Below the pieces are notes generated by a model. That model saw nothing but the letters and a program-made list of their open reading frames with translations, was not told where the DNA came from and searched no databases. From positions 55,252,616 through 55,316,615 of the forward strand of contig JASEVX010000007.1 of NCBI GenBank assembly GCA_031761405.1: a stretch of DNA of 64,000 bases. Reading direction: 5' to 3'. This DNA is from Serripes groenlandicus. Taxonomy: Eukaryota > Mollusca > Bivalvia > Cardiida > Cardiidae. A program made the position numbers and the translations under genes. Below are positions 42,913 to 54,457 of the stretch, piece by piece. How positions within the stretch are numbered: the stretch's first letter is position 1; the number at the start of each line of letters is the position of its first letter.

Positions 42913-44218
42913 GTTTGTTTTGGGTTTTATGTCGCTTTTAACAGCTAATGTCATATGGCGGCGGACAGGAACGATGTTCTTGGTCCCAAACCTTACATTT
43001 ACATCAAGATAAAACTACATAGCGTTTGAAACCAATACCATCCCACCTGCTGGAGCTCAAGAGTTGCATTGACTCAAATAGTTCAGATCCATTTAGCCAG
43101 CTCTTAACGGTTAAATCAAGGCTTAGACAGTGACTGTCCTTCTTATTGAGCTTCCCGCGGCCACAGAGGCAATGTAGAAAAAAGGATTATATTCAAGAAT
43201 GATTGGTGACTATGGAATCTACTGCAGCACTGTATCCGTCTGGAATGGATAAGAGGAATGGAAGTTAGACCCATTTATAACGTCCCATCGGGATGTCAAG
43301 CAGACGATTTATAGATACAGTGTCATCTCCCAAAAGACGCACCACTGCTTAGCGGTAACCCCCTTCGGAACGACGGCTAGTTCGTAATGGTGTGCAAAGC
43401 ATTGAGGGGAAAAATAGAAATTGGTCGTTTCTTTTTTTCCCAGCAATGATTTCCAACATTGTCCGATGCGCCAAATTGTGTTTCTATCAGACGGGTTTTA
43501 AAATCACTGTAGTAAAATGACTGCATTCTTTTGCATCCGCCAGATGTTGGTCTGGAGAGGGAGCACTATACATGACAGTAAGATGATCATTGCGGCATGC
43601 TTCGTACAAACCGTGCCCCAATCCTCATAAAACAGCTATTCTCACGTTCCTGCTTGGTTCGACTGAGCTCAATCTCAAAATCACATGCTTCACGCTAACT
43701 ATAAAACGTTTGCCTGCGACGCATGTGAAATTGAACGGCGTCTGTAGTTTGAGTAAAACAAATTGGGTTGACAATGGTGCAACGTTGTTCAATCATAAAG
43801 GACTAGAATCTAAAACGTTCAAACAATTCAATAAATCTTAATACAAGCAATTCGTGAAAGTAGAACCCATAACTTTAAAGGATAACTTTTATCAACATTT
43901 ACTAACGGGGATTTTAAAGTCATTACCTTCCAAATACACTGCCAATTTAAATGGTACATCTGAGCTTTAACTGTTGTAGAAATATAATCTTTGTGATGAT
44001 ATACCGGTTTATATGTCATGGTTTTGAATTCCAGTTCGCAAAGGCGAAGCCTCGATTAATTAATTTCTACGAATATGATATCTTAACCATGATTAAATTG
44101 ACCGATATATCATCAAAAAGTTAGTTATTAGTGTTCCCCTCTAACGTTTTGCACGTGAATGAGACAAATAACTACTCGTTTAAAAACCGACCTTTGACGA
44201 CTTTGCAATTAATTTATT
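42913..44218. other. No recognised feature (1.3 kb)
   Basis: Possible TM1 words at about 43390-43490 ('gaaattggtcgtttc', 'atttccaacattgtccg') are too weak to call. No credible frame. Confidence 0.45.
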
Positions 44219-44449
44219 TTAACCCTTTCCCTCATATAGACGCTTTCTGACGCCTCTGCAGCAGACGGCTTTTTGAAAACATAGTGACAAGAGAAGAAAT
44301 TGCTCAAAGCGAGCAATTTCTCCTTTTGCCACAATGTTTTCCACTTTTGGTCATGGGTTATCCATTCAATTATAGAGATTTTCTAATTTTTTTACCAAAT
44401 ATGTTCAAGGTCGTCTGCTGCATAATTGTCGTATGAGGGAAGAAAGGGA
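44219..44449 (+). mobile_element. TM1 MITE, right TTAA lost
   Basis: TTAA at 44219, CCCTTTCCCTCATATAGACG, hairpin 'gaaattgctcaaagcgagca', 'gtcgtctgctgcataattgt', 'gtatgagggaagaaaggga'. The right end is altered by a small insertion. Confidence 0.8.
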
Positions 44450-44638
44450 GGCAATACTTGTGCTGTAACATTTTTTTCTGGCGATGGGTTCTACTTTTTA
44501 CATGTTATTTATCAATGTTTTCCTCATGTGTTTTTTTTTTTATCTCATCTACATGTCTAGAATAGTTACGTGATAACGGGACGGGGTATGTGTAAAACGA
44601 TTACCACAAGGGGGTGATTGTAACATTGGTGATTACGA

Positions 44639-44820
44639 CAGAGCTCTAGATAATCTCCCAACATCTTCATTTGACATTCAAACCCTATGTTGTGGGTACT
44701 CAAAAGAATCGTCTCAGTGAGACGATTCCTTTGAGTACCCACAACATAGGATTTGGTTGAGTACTAAGAGAGATATTGTGGGGAAAAGAGCAGTACACTC
44801 GCCCCTTATCTAGTCCTCTG
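44639..44820 (+). mobile_element. CFB foldback element, copy 1
   Basis: 182 bp. Ends CAGAGCTCTAGATAA and 'ttatctagtcctctg' are inverted. The centre (44684-44750) is a 67-bp near-perfect palindrome around 'gtctcagtgagac' with 'ctatgttgtgggtactcaaa' arms. No clear target duplication. Confidence 0.8.
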
Positions 44821-45368
44821 AGTACTTACACTAAACTGTTGCAACCGATTCTGTGACCCTGTGTCACGTGTATAAAGACAGACCAGTCGGCGTATCCGTA
44901 CCGTCTGACCAGGCTCTATATTGCATGCTGCCCAACTCATATTCACTCCTAAAGTTGGCTATGGACTCTTCCAAATGCAAAAGTTGGACAATGCCATTTT
45001 AACAATTTAGCCTCGAAAGGGTTAACAATTACAATGGTAAGATGGTATCAAGCTAAAGAGAGTATATTTACGACTGCTTATAGTAAGGACCCTGGCGAGC
45101 CTGTGCAACATACACAGTCTCCGAAGGATATTTACTGTCTGCTATCATTTATAGGATACAAAAACGTAGGTTCAGACGGAAAAGCCCAAATATTCAGCCC
45201 AACTTGTTTGACACTGGTTATCCCATATTAGAAACCAAAACGGGATAACAGCATAACACATGTTTCGCCTCTCGATGTCCATGTTTCGATCAACGTGTCA
45301 TCGTGTATACACGACAGGTAGACATAAACATTTCAAGCAGCTGAAATCAGTCTGTGGCATGATATAAT
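44821..45368. other. No recognised feature
   Basis: No credible frame or family. Confidence 0.5.
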
Positions 45369-45500
45369 TTTGCCCTTTCCAACATGGAGACTCACGTTGA
45401 CGCATCTGCAGCACACGACTTTTGATTAAAACAGTCTGACACACGGAATAATTGTTCATATTGGGCAATTTGCCTAATTGTTTTCAAAGTCGACTCTGAA
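45369..45500 (+). mobile_element. TM1 MITE, compact and decayed
   Basis: 'ttgccctttccaacatgg', 'cgcatctgcagcacacgac', 'aattgttcatattgggcaatt', 'ttttcaaagtcgact'. Ends and right arm are shortened. Confidence 0.5.
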
Positions 45501-45562
45501 TTACCTAAACGGACAGTAGCCCGAATTAATTTTGAACAGCCAGTTTGTATCACCAGTGATCG

Positions 45563-45840
45563 GCAGAATCAACGACGTTTGTCTATATCACCATTGCACG
45601 GCAGAACCAACGACGTTCGTCTGTATCGCCATTGCACGGCAGAACCAACGACGTTCGTCTGTATCGCCATTGCACGGCAGAACCAACGACGTTCGTCTGT
45701 ATCGCCAGTACACGGCAGAATCATCGACGTTCGTCTGTATTGCCATTGCACGGCAGAATCAACGACGTTCGTCTGTATCGCCATTGCACGGCAGAACCAA
45801 CGACGTTCGTCTATATCGCCATTGCACGGCAGAAACAGAA
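45563..45840. repeat. 38-bp minisatellite, ~7 units
   Basis: The unit is 'gttcgtctgtatcgccattg' + 'cacggcagaaccaacgac'. Because 38 leaves remainder 2 on division by three, the same repeat opens all frames on both strands (45532-45943). These frames are artefacts. Confidence 0.92.
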
Positions 45841-45999
45841 GAGACACCGTACCAGTGCGGTCAATAAACGAAGACAATTGTCTAAATTGCCAGTGCACAT
45901 AATAAACAAAGACGGTCGGTCGACTGTATCGTTGTTGCACTGAAGAAAGAAACTAGTGCATCCGGAAAGCCGATGCATTCAATAGGATAACAAATTCGT

Positions 46000-46214
46000 T
46001 TAACTCTTTCAGCGCCGAATTGTTTACAGTAGACTCTTCCATGTTCAAAATCAGGTGTGTCCATTTCTCAATTTATGAAAGCTTTGGACTATTTTGGTAA
46101 CTAAAACGGCAAACAATGCTGATTTCAGGTGAGACAGCTCGTTACGAGCTGAGTCACCTGAATCTGCATTGTTTGCAAAAACTTAAATATTGCCTGTGCC
46201 GCTGAAAGAGTTAA
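46000..46214 (+). mobile_element. TM2 MITE, full length
   Basis: TTAA at 46000 and 46211. Ends CTCTTTCAGCGCCGAATTG and 'tgccgctgaaagag'. Central palindrome 'caggtgagacagctcg' / 'cgagctgagtcacctg'. Confidence 0.85.
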
Positions 46215-46735
46215 AACGCCAGTGCATCCAATAATTAAACTGCTCGTCTGAATAGACTAGTCGATGCATTCAATACATAGTTCCCAGAACTACAATAGTT
46301 ATCTCCCTTGTCGGCCATTTTGATAGGCAAATATGATCAGCATCAATAAAATGTATTAAATAAAAATGTGATAATTAGGAAAACACCAAGGAATTTGAGT
46401 TTGACAACCATATGTCGTTGTCTGAATCACAGGTGTACTGGCAAAACTCAGACATGTGTCTGTGTCACTGAAACGCTGTATAAACAAACGTCTGTCTAAC
46501 CGCCTTATGACTTTTTTTTTTGTCTGTTGACATGACTGCAATTAATGACCCCAACAACAACAACAAATTTCACTTAACTTCTTAAACGAAGCAAACTAAA
46601 ACGAGCCAGTGTAAGAGGAAAGGTACAATATGGCATTTTTGAACATTATAGGTTCAGATCGGCGTTTCCACCTGCTCAGTCTTATCAGAATCTACACAAG
46701 TTGACAACAAGTTATAACAAGCTCTTGTGAATAAT
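46215..46735. other. No recognised feature
   Basis: No credible frame or family. Confidence 0.5.
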
Positions 46736-46976
46736 ATGAGCCGAATTACGAGAAAAGTATCGACCCGGATTAGCCTAAGCATACCGCGCAGGCTTACATA
46801 GACAGACACTTTTCGCCTCGTGTGGATTTTCTGTTTAAGGAATCTTTATTCTTTACTTATATCCGCCTGAGACGGAATGTGTCGGCCCGGATTAGCCTGC
46901 GCGGACTGCGCAGGCTGGTCTGGGTCGATACATTACGCAGAGTCCATAATGTTGGTTTTCTCGTAATTCGGCTCAT
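46736..46976 (+). mobile_element. GH MITE with matched variant ends
   Basis: Both ends carry the same variant: 'atgagccgaattacgag' left, 'ctcgtaattcggctcat' right, against 'gagccgttccacgag' in most copies. The inner arms 'aaagtatcgacccgg' and 'ctgggtcgatacattacg' are normal. Confidence 0.8.
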
Positions 46977-47489
46977 ATGTTATAAACGTGTCTGGAGCTG
47001 GATCTTTACTGTTCATTAAAGCAATCTTATTTCCTTTTCTTACACACTGGCTTAATATTTTCTTAGCCAATATTGTCTTTGAGTTAAACATTATTCATTC
47101 TATTGGATAACACAGTTTAAATATCCAACCATAACAAAAAATCAATATTTACAATTTGCATTTATACATAAAAGTTCAAATCTACATGAGTTAAATTACA
47201 AATTTGCAGTGAAAATACACAAATTTGAGCAAAAAAGAAAAAAACAAAAATCTAACAAAGGAAATATACGCAACTGTGACATGATATTTTATTGCATGAT
47301 GTCACGGGTAAATAATGCTATAAATAGACCGTTAGACAATTCGTAGTATTTAAGGAAAAAAGATAAACACAACAAAAATTGAGCAATTATCATACAGTCA
47401 AACTATAATTATCAATTACAACAGTTTGGGGAAAAAAAATCGACATCATGTTTACTAGACGTCTACGCCCTAGGTTTTATCCGGGCAAC
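46977..47489. other. No recognised feature
   Basis: AT-rich, no frame or family. Confidence 0.5.
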
Positions 47490-47684
47490 TGAACCATTTC
47501 CCACGTACAAACAAATCTGCTGAAGACGGCTTTGAAAACATTTAGGCAAAAAACAATGGAAACTCTCCATAAATGAAAGTATTATTACAAAGAGTTATAC
47601 GCATTGTGAAAAGAGAAGGAATTGCTCACTGTGGGCGTATGCTGCAGATGCGTCAAAATAAGTGTACGTGTGGGAACTGGTGAA
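47490..47684 (-). mobile_element. TM1 MITE, decayed
   Basis: 'tgaaccatttcccacgtac', 'aaatctgctgaagacggc', 'ggaattgctcactgtgg', 'gctgcagatgcgtcaaaat', 'gtgtgggaactgg'. Confidence 0.55.
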
Positions 47685-47942
47685 AAGTAATAAACATTGT
47701 AGAAAAAAAGGTAGAATTGGAACCGTATTAAGATGGGAAGACAGACCGCATTGTCATAAGGTGTTTGTATTCATAATTTAAGTAGTAAAGAAAAGTCACA
47801 ATTAAGAATTAGAATGTTTTGTAAGGAAATAGGTTGTTGATGAGAATGCCAAATTTATTGGCAGAAAATGAGAGGTTAAAAAAAGTATAGAGAATATCTC
47901 TTATTGGATTATTCTATGTTGTTGGTACACGTTGTACATGCA

Positions 47943-48425
<483 letters not shown>

Positions 48426-48696
48426 TCTAGAATACCATATTGTATACACTATTGTAATCGGCTTTATATGCATTGTCTTCTGTTGTTTTCGTTTTTCTAA
48501 TGTTCCATGTACCCTTGTTTAAAATCGATCTTCAGTATTATGGAGGAAATAAATATTTAATGACTTCATCATGACATTTCTATTTAAGGACTAAGTCCGG
48601 GAGACAGCCTTCCTTTTAACTTTTATTGAAATATTAATTTTGACAACCTAGTCCTCGATCATTTTACTGGATAGAGAAAACTACTACTGTAATATA

Positions 48697-48944
48697 TCGA
48701 GGGCTTGGTGTGAAACAGTTGTAACTAAAATCGGTATTTTTTTACCAGTTTAATCACCAGGTCATAAAGTCTTTATAAACGTTAAATCTTTTTTTCTTGG
48801 TAAACAATGAAAATGTAGGTGCCATTGCTCGTTCTGAGCAATGGCACCTAAATTTGCATTGTTTACAAAGGGATCAAAATTGCCCCTAAACCAGGGTTTT
48901 CATAATAGGTGTTTAGTTACAACCGTTTCACGCCAAGCCCTCGA
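48697..48944 (+). mobile_element. TAM MITE, copy 3
   Basis: TA on both sides, ends TCGAGGGCTTGGTGTGAAAC / 'gtttcacgccaagccctcga', core 'aggtgccattgctcgttctg'. Same orientation as 17161. Confidence 0.85.
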
Positions 48945-49692
48945 TATGTAGGTCATACAGACAAATAACGGAATGAATTTTTCTGCAAAGTAGTCATTTC
49001 AGAATGTACGTTGATATTCTTTATGAGTCAATGATTGAATATATTTACCCACACAGAATTGTTACAGTTCCCAACCAGAGGGAAACGGAGAATTCGCTCG
49101 TTTTTATATTTTTCTCCTGTTGTCACAATGTTCTCATACGTCGTCTGTATCACGAGAAAGGTTATACAGTCGTTAAAGCTTCAAATGTTCGTATTTGTTT
49201 TAGATTTCTTAATAACACATCACAGCCTAATGTAGGAATAGTATATCATAAATGACAGAAAATGCAACATAAAGCATGTTATTATGTTTAATATGTGATG
49301 ATAAACTCGATATTGATATACACGATTCACGCAATACGAAATCCAGCATTTTTATGTGCAATAAGTTATTTACTTAGATCCCTTAGCGTCATTGACCACG
49401 CAGGTCTTTTTTACGCACGTGCATAAATTACGCGAATGTTTGTTTACTCGAGCGCCACTCGTATAATGTTTACTAATCAAACATATAGATTTACCGAAAG
49501 TCAATTGTCCGAAGGTATCGATCACGTGTCTCGAGGTTTCTCTCACGCTTCATCGTTCACGAAAGGGTAAGGATCAGATACATTTGATGACATCAAACAC
49601 TGACAAACAGGGAAAGGGCGGACGTGCAAGAGTTTATGAATACGCCCTCTTTGACCCGAAATACTTAACTGTTAAATCATAAATATCGAAAG
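48945..49692. other. No gene; faint TM1 remnant
   Basis: 'gagaattcgctcgttttt', 'tgtcacaatgttctcatac' and 'gtcgtctgtatcacgag' (about 49087-49155) are TM1 words. Otherwise nothing. Confidence 0.4.
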
Positions 49693-49990
49693 TCGTTCAT
49701 TCGTGTAGAGAAATCCGTTGGAGTTTCGGGAGAAACGCAAACAGAAATAAATTCTCCCCTTAATAACATGGTGTCGGTCAGTCGAGAGAAAATGGCGGCT
49801 AGTCACCGACTGTACATGATTCATTCTCTGAGAATCACGTTTTTTCTCGGCGAGATTTGCTAGCCTCATCGCGAAATCGTACCGCGATATCTCGTGGGAC
49901 ATCGTTTTCTGACATACAACGAGACTCGGCAATAAGAAAAAATAGGTGGGCCGCTAATGGATTGGTGAACATTCTCCATCTGACATTTTG
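49672..49990 (-). promoter_or_regulatory. CpG-dense patch, possible promoter or first exon
   Basis: CpG is visibly denser than in the surroundings ('catcgcgaaatcgtaccgcg', 'ctcggcgag', 'gtcggtcagtcgag'). On minus, an ATG at 49902 (A at -3) opens a 76-codon frame starting MSHEISRYDFAMRLANLAEK. On plus, 'gagaaaatggcggct' (49786-49800) has a YY1-like start motif. Neither frame matches a family I know and no strong donor site follows. Confidence 0.2.
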
Positions 49991-49993
49991 ATT

Positions 49994-50311
49994 CCGTCGT
50001 GCCTAAATTGCCACGATAAACAAAAAGGGACTATAAAATATGTCCCCCCGAAAGCGCCAACACATTCATCGGTTCAATTTAAAGTGTTCATGATGTAGTC
50101 TAAACTGTTCCACAGCCATTTCATATTCGAGAGAACAAACAGTTTTTGGAGCCGTCGTGCCTAAATTGCCACGATAAACAAAAAGGGACTATAACATATG
50201 TCCCCCCGATAGCGCTAACACATTAATCGGTTCAATTTAAAGTGTTCAAGATATAGTTTAAACTGTTCCACAGCTATTTCATATTCGAGAGAACAAACAG
50301 TTTTTGGAGTC
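49994..50311. repeat. 158-bp direct duplication
   Basis: Two adjacent copies begin 'gtcgtgcctaaattgccacg' at 49996 and 50154 and end 'caaacagtttttggag'. They differ at roughly ten positions, so the event is fairly recent. Confidence 0.92.
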
Positions 50312-50364
50312 GCGTCTAGCGATTTTGGGGTTTTAATGTAACTCCATAGAGTAAAGATGCAGGC

Positions 50365-50577
50365 TAACCTGTTTCTGCAGCAGACGACTTTGAACATGTT
50401 TTGTCAAAAAATAGAAAATCTCTATAATTAAATGGATAACCTATGACTAAAAGTGGAAAACATTGTGGCAAAATGAGAAATTGCTCGTTTTGATCAATTT
50501 CATCTTTTGTCACTATGTTTCAAAAAGCTATCTGCTGCAGAGGCGTCAGAAAGCGTATATATGAGGGAAAGGTTTAA
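50365..50577 (-). mobile_element. TM1 MITE, left end shortened
   Basis: 'taacctgtttctgcagcag', 'gaaaatctctataattaaat', hairpin 'gaaattgctcgttttgatca', 'tatatgagggaaaggtttaa'. Confidence 0.75.
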
Positions 50578-51047
50578 TCCGTACAGTCTCGTCACAGCCT
50601 GCATTGTCCATCCACATGTACATTAGTCCTAGAACTGCAGCCCCGTTCTATTTATATCATTTTACCTTTATATGAACCCATTATGGAGAGTTATCAAGAC
50701 CAAAAATAGCTACACGCGGGTCATATACGTTTTAGCTTTCATACACTGTGTACAGAGAATAAACTGTTTGCATTCATTTGCTCGTGTGTTCAGAGAATAA
50801 ACTGTTTGCATTGATTTATTGGAAACCAGTTTTTATTTGGCGCGTTGCAAGTCTTATTTTCCTCTCCCTTTAAAATATTACGCCATATTTGTACTCTTTA
50901 AACTAAGCTGGCGAATCAATACGCAGACGGAAAAATCTCTACTTTATAAATGTTACTGTTTTTTGGCGTCCACCAATGAGAAAACTATATTGGAGAAACA
51001 CTGGTCTGATGTTGCCAAACTTGTGTTATCTATTCTCCGAATATAGC
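50578..51047. other. No gene; short direct repeat
   Basis: 'cagagaataaactgtttgca' occurs at about 50753 and 50790. Nothing else was recognised. Confidence 0.45.
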
Positions 51048-51281
51048 TTAACCCTTTCCCACATACACACAAGTCTACTCCAACCGATTTGGAACATATC
51101 CTTGGGGAAAAAATATGGAAAATCTCTATTAATCAAAGCATAGTTATTGCATAGAATGGAAAACATTGTGGCAAAAAGGGTATTTTGCTCTTTTTGGTCA
51201 ATTTCTCCTTTTGCCACAATGTCTTTAAAAGTTGTCTGCTGCAGATACGTTAAAGTTCGTCTGCAATAGAGATAGCGTTAA
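51048..51281 (-). mobile_element. TM1 MITE, full length
   Basis: TTAA at 51048 and 51278. 'ccctttcccacatacac' left. Hairpin is mutated to 'gggtattttgctctttttgg'. The right end is eroded ('gagatagcg'). Confidence 0.7.
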
Positions 51282-51470
51282 ATATTATTCTTATTAGGTA
51301 CAGACGCCATTCGTTTCAATCTTTAATATTGTCAACCACGTGTGAACATGTCAGTTTTCCTAACGCTCCCGTTGTCCGCCTATATCGACCTACAGTTCAA
51401 CCTCTACAGAACAACGATGGCCGGAGGAACAAACAGGCGTTGCTCCTTACAGGTTGTTGTTTAATATGCC

Positions 51471-51653
51471 CAGAGCTCTAGTTAAGGGGCGTTTTGCAGG
51501 TTCTAAAATCCTTATTTGACCAGCTAACCCTATGTTGTGGGTACTCAAAAGAATCGTCTCAGTGAGGAGATTCTGTTGAGTACCCACAACATAGGGTTTC
51601 CTTTAATAATAAGAGGGGAAAAGAGCTGAATACCCCTCCTTATCCGAACTCTG
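51471..51653 (+). mobile_element. CFB foldback element, copy 2
   Basis: Ends CAGAGCTCTAGTTAAGGGG and 'ccttatccgaactctg'. Central palindrome 51528-51595 with 'ctatgttgtgggtactcaaa' arms and one broken pair ('gtctcagtgaggag'). Confidence 0.8.
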
Positions 51654-51827
51654 ATGTCCTTTTATGTTGTTACTGAATTGTAGTATCTTTAATCTTTGTA
51701 AGCTTAAGTCTATGATTATAACCATTGGAACTGTATACACTTTGAAGACATTCGATGGTCGTTTACCGTTCTTTCTGAGAAGGTTTCGCTCATTAGAGGT
51801 GAAACAACGTCGTTAAAAAATACAGAT

Positions 51828-51990
51828 TCCTTGGACGCCTCTGCAGCAGACAGCGTTTGAAAACATAATGAGCAATTTCTCCTTTTGTCACGATGTGTTT
51901 CAACTCCATATAATAATTGTATTTTAATGTTTAGGTGATTTTCTATATTAATATCTATTGTGATGCAAGTTTTAACAAATCATATATACA
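51828..51990 (+). mobile_element. TM1 MITE fragment
   Basis: 'ggacgcctctgcagcagac', 'gagcaatttctccttttgtc', 'gtgtttcaactcc'. Hairpin left arm and both ends are missing. Confidence 0.55.
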
Positions 51991-52627
51991 CCTAGCTGTT
52001 ATGTAGTTCGTAAAACCTTGCTTCACTTAATATAAACTAAACTAACGCTTCCATCTTTTTTGTAAGAAGCGAATCTCTTTAAGACTGAAAAACAAAAACC
52101 TAATTAAGAATGACTCTAAAACATTCTATTTTCGTGTATTTTCAGTCAAACTCCATAAAACAGAAGATACAAGTTTAGTAGCACGATTTAAGATGGTGTA
52201 TAAACGGTATATTGATTTTTGTTTCTATATGAAGATCGTTGTGCTAATTTTCCTCCTATGGGAAATTGTCCTTAATTAACATCCAAATGCAATTAAAGAA
52301 GCCACTGTTTAATTGATGTACATCGCCCGATGGAGTTAATTAATATACAGCTATATGCGAGTCTTCAGTTTCTACAATGTGGAAAAACAAATGCAAAGCA
52401 AAAATATGTTACCAGTCATTATACGAAGCATACCTGAAACGAGTCGAGCCGTACAGACGAAAATGACTTGCAATATAACGCGACGTAACAGAGTCTGTTC
52501 CGACATACAGACATGTATGAAAACGACTTCTGAAAACATTATTTCAAAAGCATGGCGGCTAAAGAGAAAAGTGTTATTTATTAAATGGTCAGAGCTTAAG
52601 GCATCTGAAAAGATAGATGGTGTTTAG
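51991..52627. other. No recognised feature
   Basis: A 90-codon plus frame (52355-52627) of mixed composition ends at the repeat array. It has a poor start context and no domain. Confidence 0.45.
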
Positions 52628-52824
52628 TTCAGTTTGTTTTGTATTTGACGCCACGTTCAGTTTGTTTTGTATTTGACGCCACGTTCAGTTTGTTTTGTAT
52701 TTGACGCCACGTTCAGTTTGTTTTGTATTTGACTCCATGTTCAGTTTGTTTTGTATTTGACGCCACGTTCAGTTTGTTTTGTATTTGACGCCACGTTCAG
52801 TTTGTTTTGTATTTGACGCTACGT
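52628..52824 (-). repeat. 28-bp minisatellite born from SINE-B tail
   Basis: Seven units of 'ttcagtttgttttgtatttg' + 'acgccacg'. The unit matches the reversed 3' end of SINE-B ('..tttacgccgctttcaacat' with its T/G-rich tail), and the array runs straight into a reversed SINE-B body at 52825. Confidence 0.9.
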
Positions 52825-52930
52825 TCACAATGTTCCGTTATATCCCGGTGTTAGCCTGGTAAGTTACCAGTACGACTGATCCGTGTATCATCACACACTC
52901 GAGTCAGTCGTAATACTAGCCCCGAACAAA
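52825..52930 (-). mobile_element. SINE-B 3' half, reverse
   Basis: 'gttatatcccggtgttagcc', 'ctggtaagttaccagtacg', 'gagtcagtcgtaatactagc' + 'cccgaac' are the reversed 3' half. The head is missing, and the tail is replaced by the array. Confidence 0.75.
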
Positions 52931-52940
52931 CAACTATTGT

Positions 52941-53157
52941 TTAACCCATTACTTCCCATGGCTTTTAATAGGTCATCTGCTTTACAATCTCCAGAAGAAC
53001 AATTTCACCAATCTAGAAAACTGAAGGAATTATATTGAAATAGAGTTGAAAATATTGCAATAAAAGGTGAAATTGCTCGTTTTGAGCAATTTCACTTTTT
53101 ATTGTAATGTTTTCAAAAGTCGTCTGCAAATGTCGTTTATGTGAAGTAATGGGTTAA
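52941..53157. mobile_element. TM1 MITE, diverged
   Basis: TTAA at 52941 and 53154. Ends 'cccattacttcccatgg' / 'gtgaagtaatggg'. A very long perfect central hairpin 'aaaggtgaaattgctcg' / 'gagcaatttcacttt'. Confidence 0.75.
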
Positions 53158-53351
53158 TCTTTTGTATGAAAACGGACTTGCAGTCTCGCGCATAATGAGC
53201 AATTTCTACATAAGCCACAATGTTTTGAATATATTCAAGGTATATTAAATCAGCATACGTTTATTTATGAAAAAAAATCATGTTCCAAGATTGTTTTTAA
53301 TTTCTTCTAATGCATATTGTGTTGCTTTTGTTAAAGGGTTAACTAAGACAA

Positions 53352-53987
53352 AGGGTGTGTATAAGTATCCTACCATATCGAGGGGTGTGTATAAGTATCG
53401 TACCATATCAAGGGGTGTGTATAAGTATCGTACCATATCGAGGGGTGTGTATAAGTATCCTACCATATCGAGGGGTGTTTATAAGTATACTACCATATCG
53501 ATGGGTGTGTATAAGTATCCTACCATATCGAGGGGTGTGTATAAGTATCCTACCATATCGAGGGGTGTGTATAAGTATCCTACCATATCGATGGGTGTGT
53601 ATAAGTATCCTACCATATCGAGGGGTGTGTATAAGTATCCTACCATATCGAGGGGTGTGTATAAGTATCCTACCATATCGAGGGGTGTGTATAAGTATCC
53701 TACCATATCGAGGGGTGTGTATAAGTATCCTACCATATCGAGGGGTGTGTATAAGTATCCTACCATATCGAGGGGTGTGTATAAGTATCCTACCATATCG
53801 ACAAGGGGTGTTTTATAAGTATCGTACCATATCGAGGGGTGTGTATAAGTATCGTACCATATCGAGGGGTGTGTATAAGTATCCTACCATATCGACAAGG
53901 GGTGTTTATAAGTATCCTACCATATCGAGGGGTGTGTATAAGTATCCTACCATATCGAGGGGTGTGTATAAGTATCCTACCATATCG
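53352..53987. repeat. 30-bp minisatellite, ~21 units
   Basis: The unit is 'aggggtgtgtataagtatcc' + 'taccatatcg'. Two units carry a 'acaa' insertion ('cgacaaggggtgtt'). As 30 is divisible by three, several frames stay open (for example GVYKYPTISR repeats), all artefacts. Confidence 0.95.
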
Positions 53988-54015
53988 AGTTCTTCACGAA
54001 TGCTACTCAAAGGCT

Positions 54016-54230
54016 TTAACTCTTTCAGCGCCGAATTGTTTAAAGTAGACTCTTCTATGTTCAAAATCGGGCGTCTCCATTTCTAATGTAAAAAACTATT
54101 TTGAACTATGTTGATAACTTTAAGGCAAACAATGCTGATTTCAGGTGAGACAATTCGTTACGAGCTGACTCACCTGAATATGTTTTATTTGCAAAAACCT
54201 CAATATAGCAATTGGCGCTGAAAGGGTTAA
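54016..54230 (+). mobile_element. TM2 MITE, full length
   Basis: TTAA at 54016 and 54227. CTCTTTCAGCGCCGAATTG left, 'ttggcgctgaaaggg' right. Core 'caggtgagacaattcg' / 'cgagctgactcacctg'. The right TTAA is shared with the adjacent TM1. Confidence 0.85.
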
Positions 54231-54457
54231 ACCCTTTCCCTCATATAGACGCTTTCTGACGCCAATGCAGCAGACGGCTTTTTGAAAACATAGTGACAAA
54301 AGCAGAAATTGCTCAAAACGAGCAATTTCTCCTTTTGCCACAATGTTTTCCTCTTTTAGTCATAGGTTATCCATTCAATTATAGAGATTTTTTATTATTT
54401 GACAAAATATGTTCAAAGTCGTCTGCCGCAGAATTGTCGTATGAGGAAAAGGGTTAA
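54227..54457 (+). mobile_element. TM1 MITE sharing TTAA with TM2
   Basis: TTAA at 54227 and 54454, 231 bp. Hairpin 'gaaattgctcaaaacgagca', 'gttatccattcaattataga', 'gtcgtctgccgcagaattgt'. Confidence 0.85.

Noticed and set aside
44639..44820. Target duplication for CFB elements
   Set aside because: Flanks of the three copies (ending tacga/agtac, atgcc/atgtc, aaatg/aaaaa) do not give a consistent duplication.
52355..52627. 90-codon plus frame of protein-like composition
   Set aside because: Poor start context, no domain, and it ends at a repeat array. Length is within chance for 64 kb.
53352..53987. Repetitive protein of 183-243 residues
   Set aside because: Pure 30-bp tandem DNA read in several frames and on both strands. 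No gene signals.
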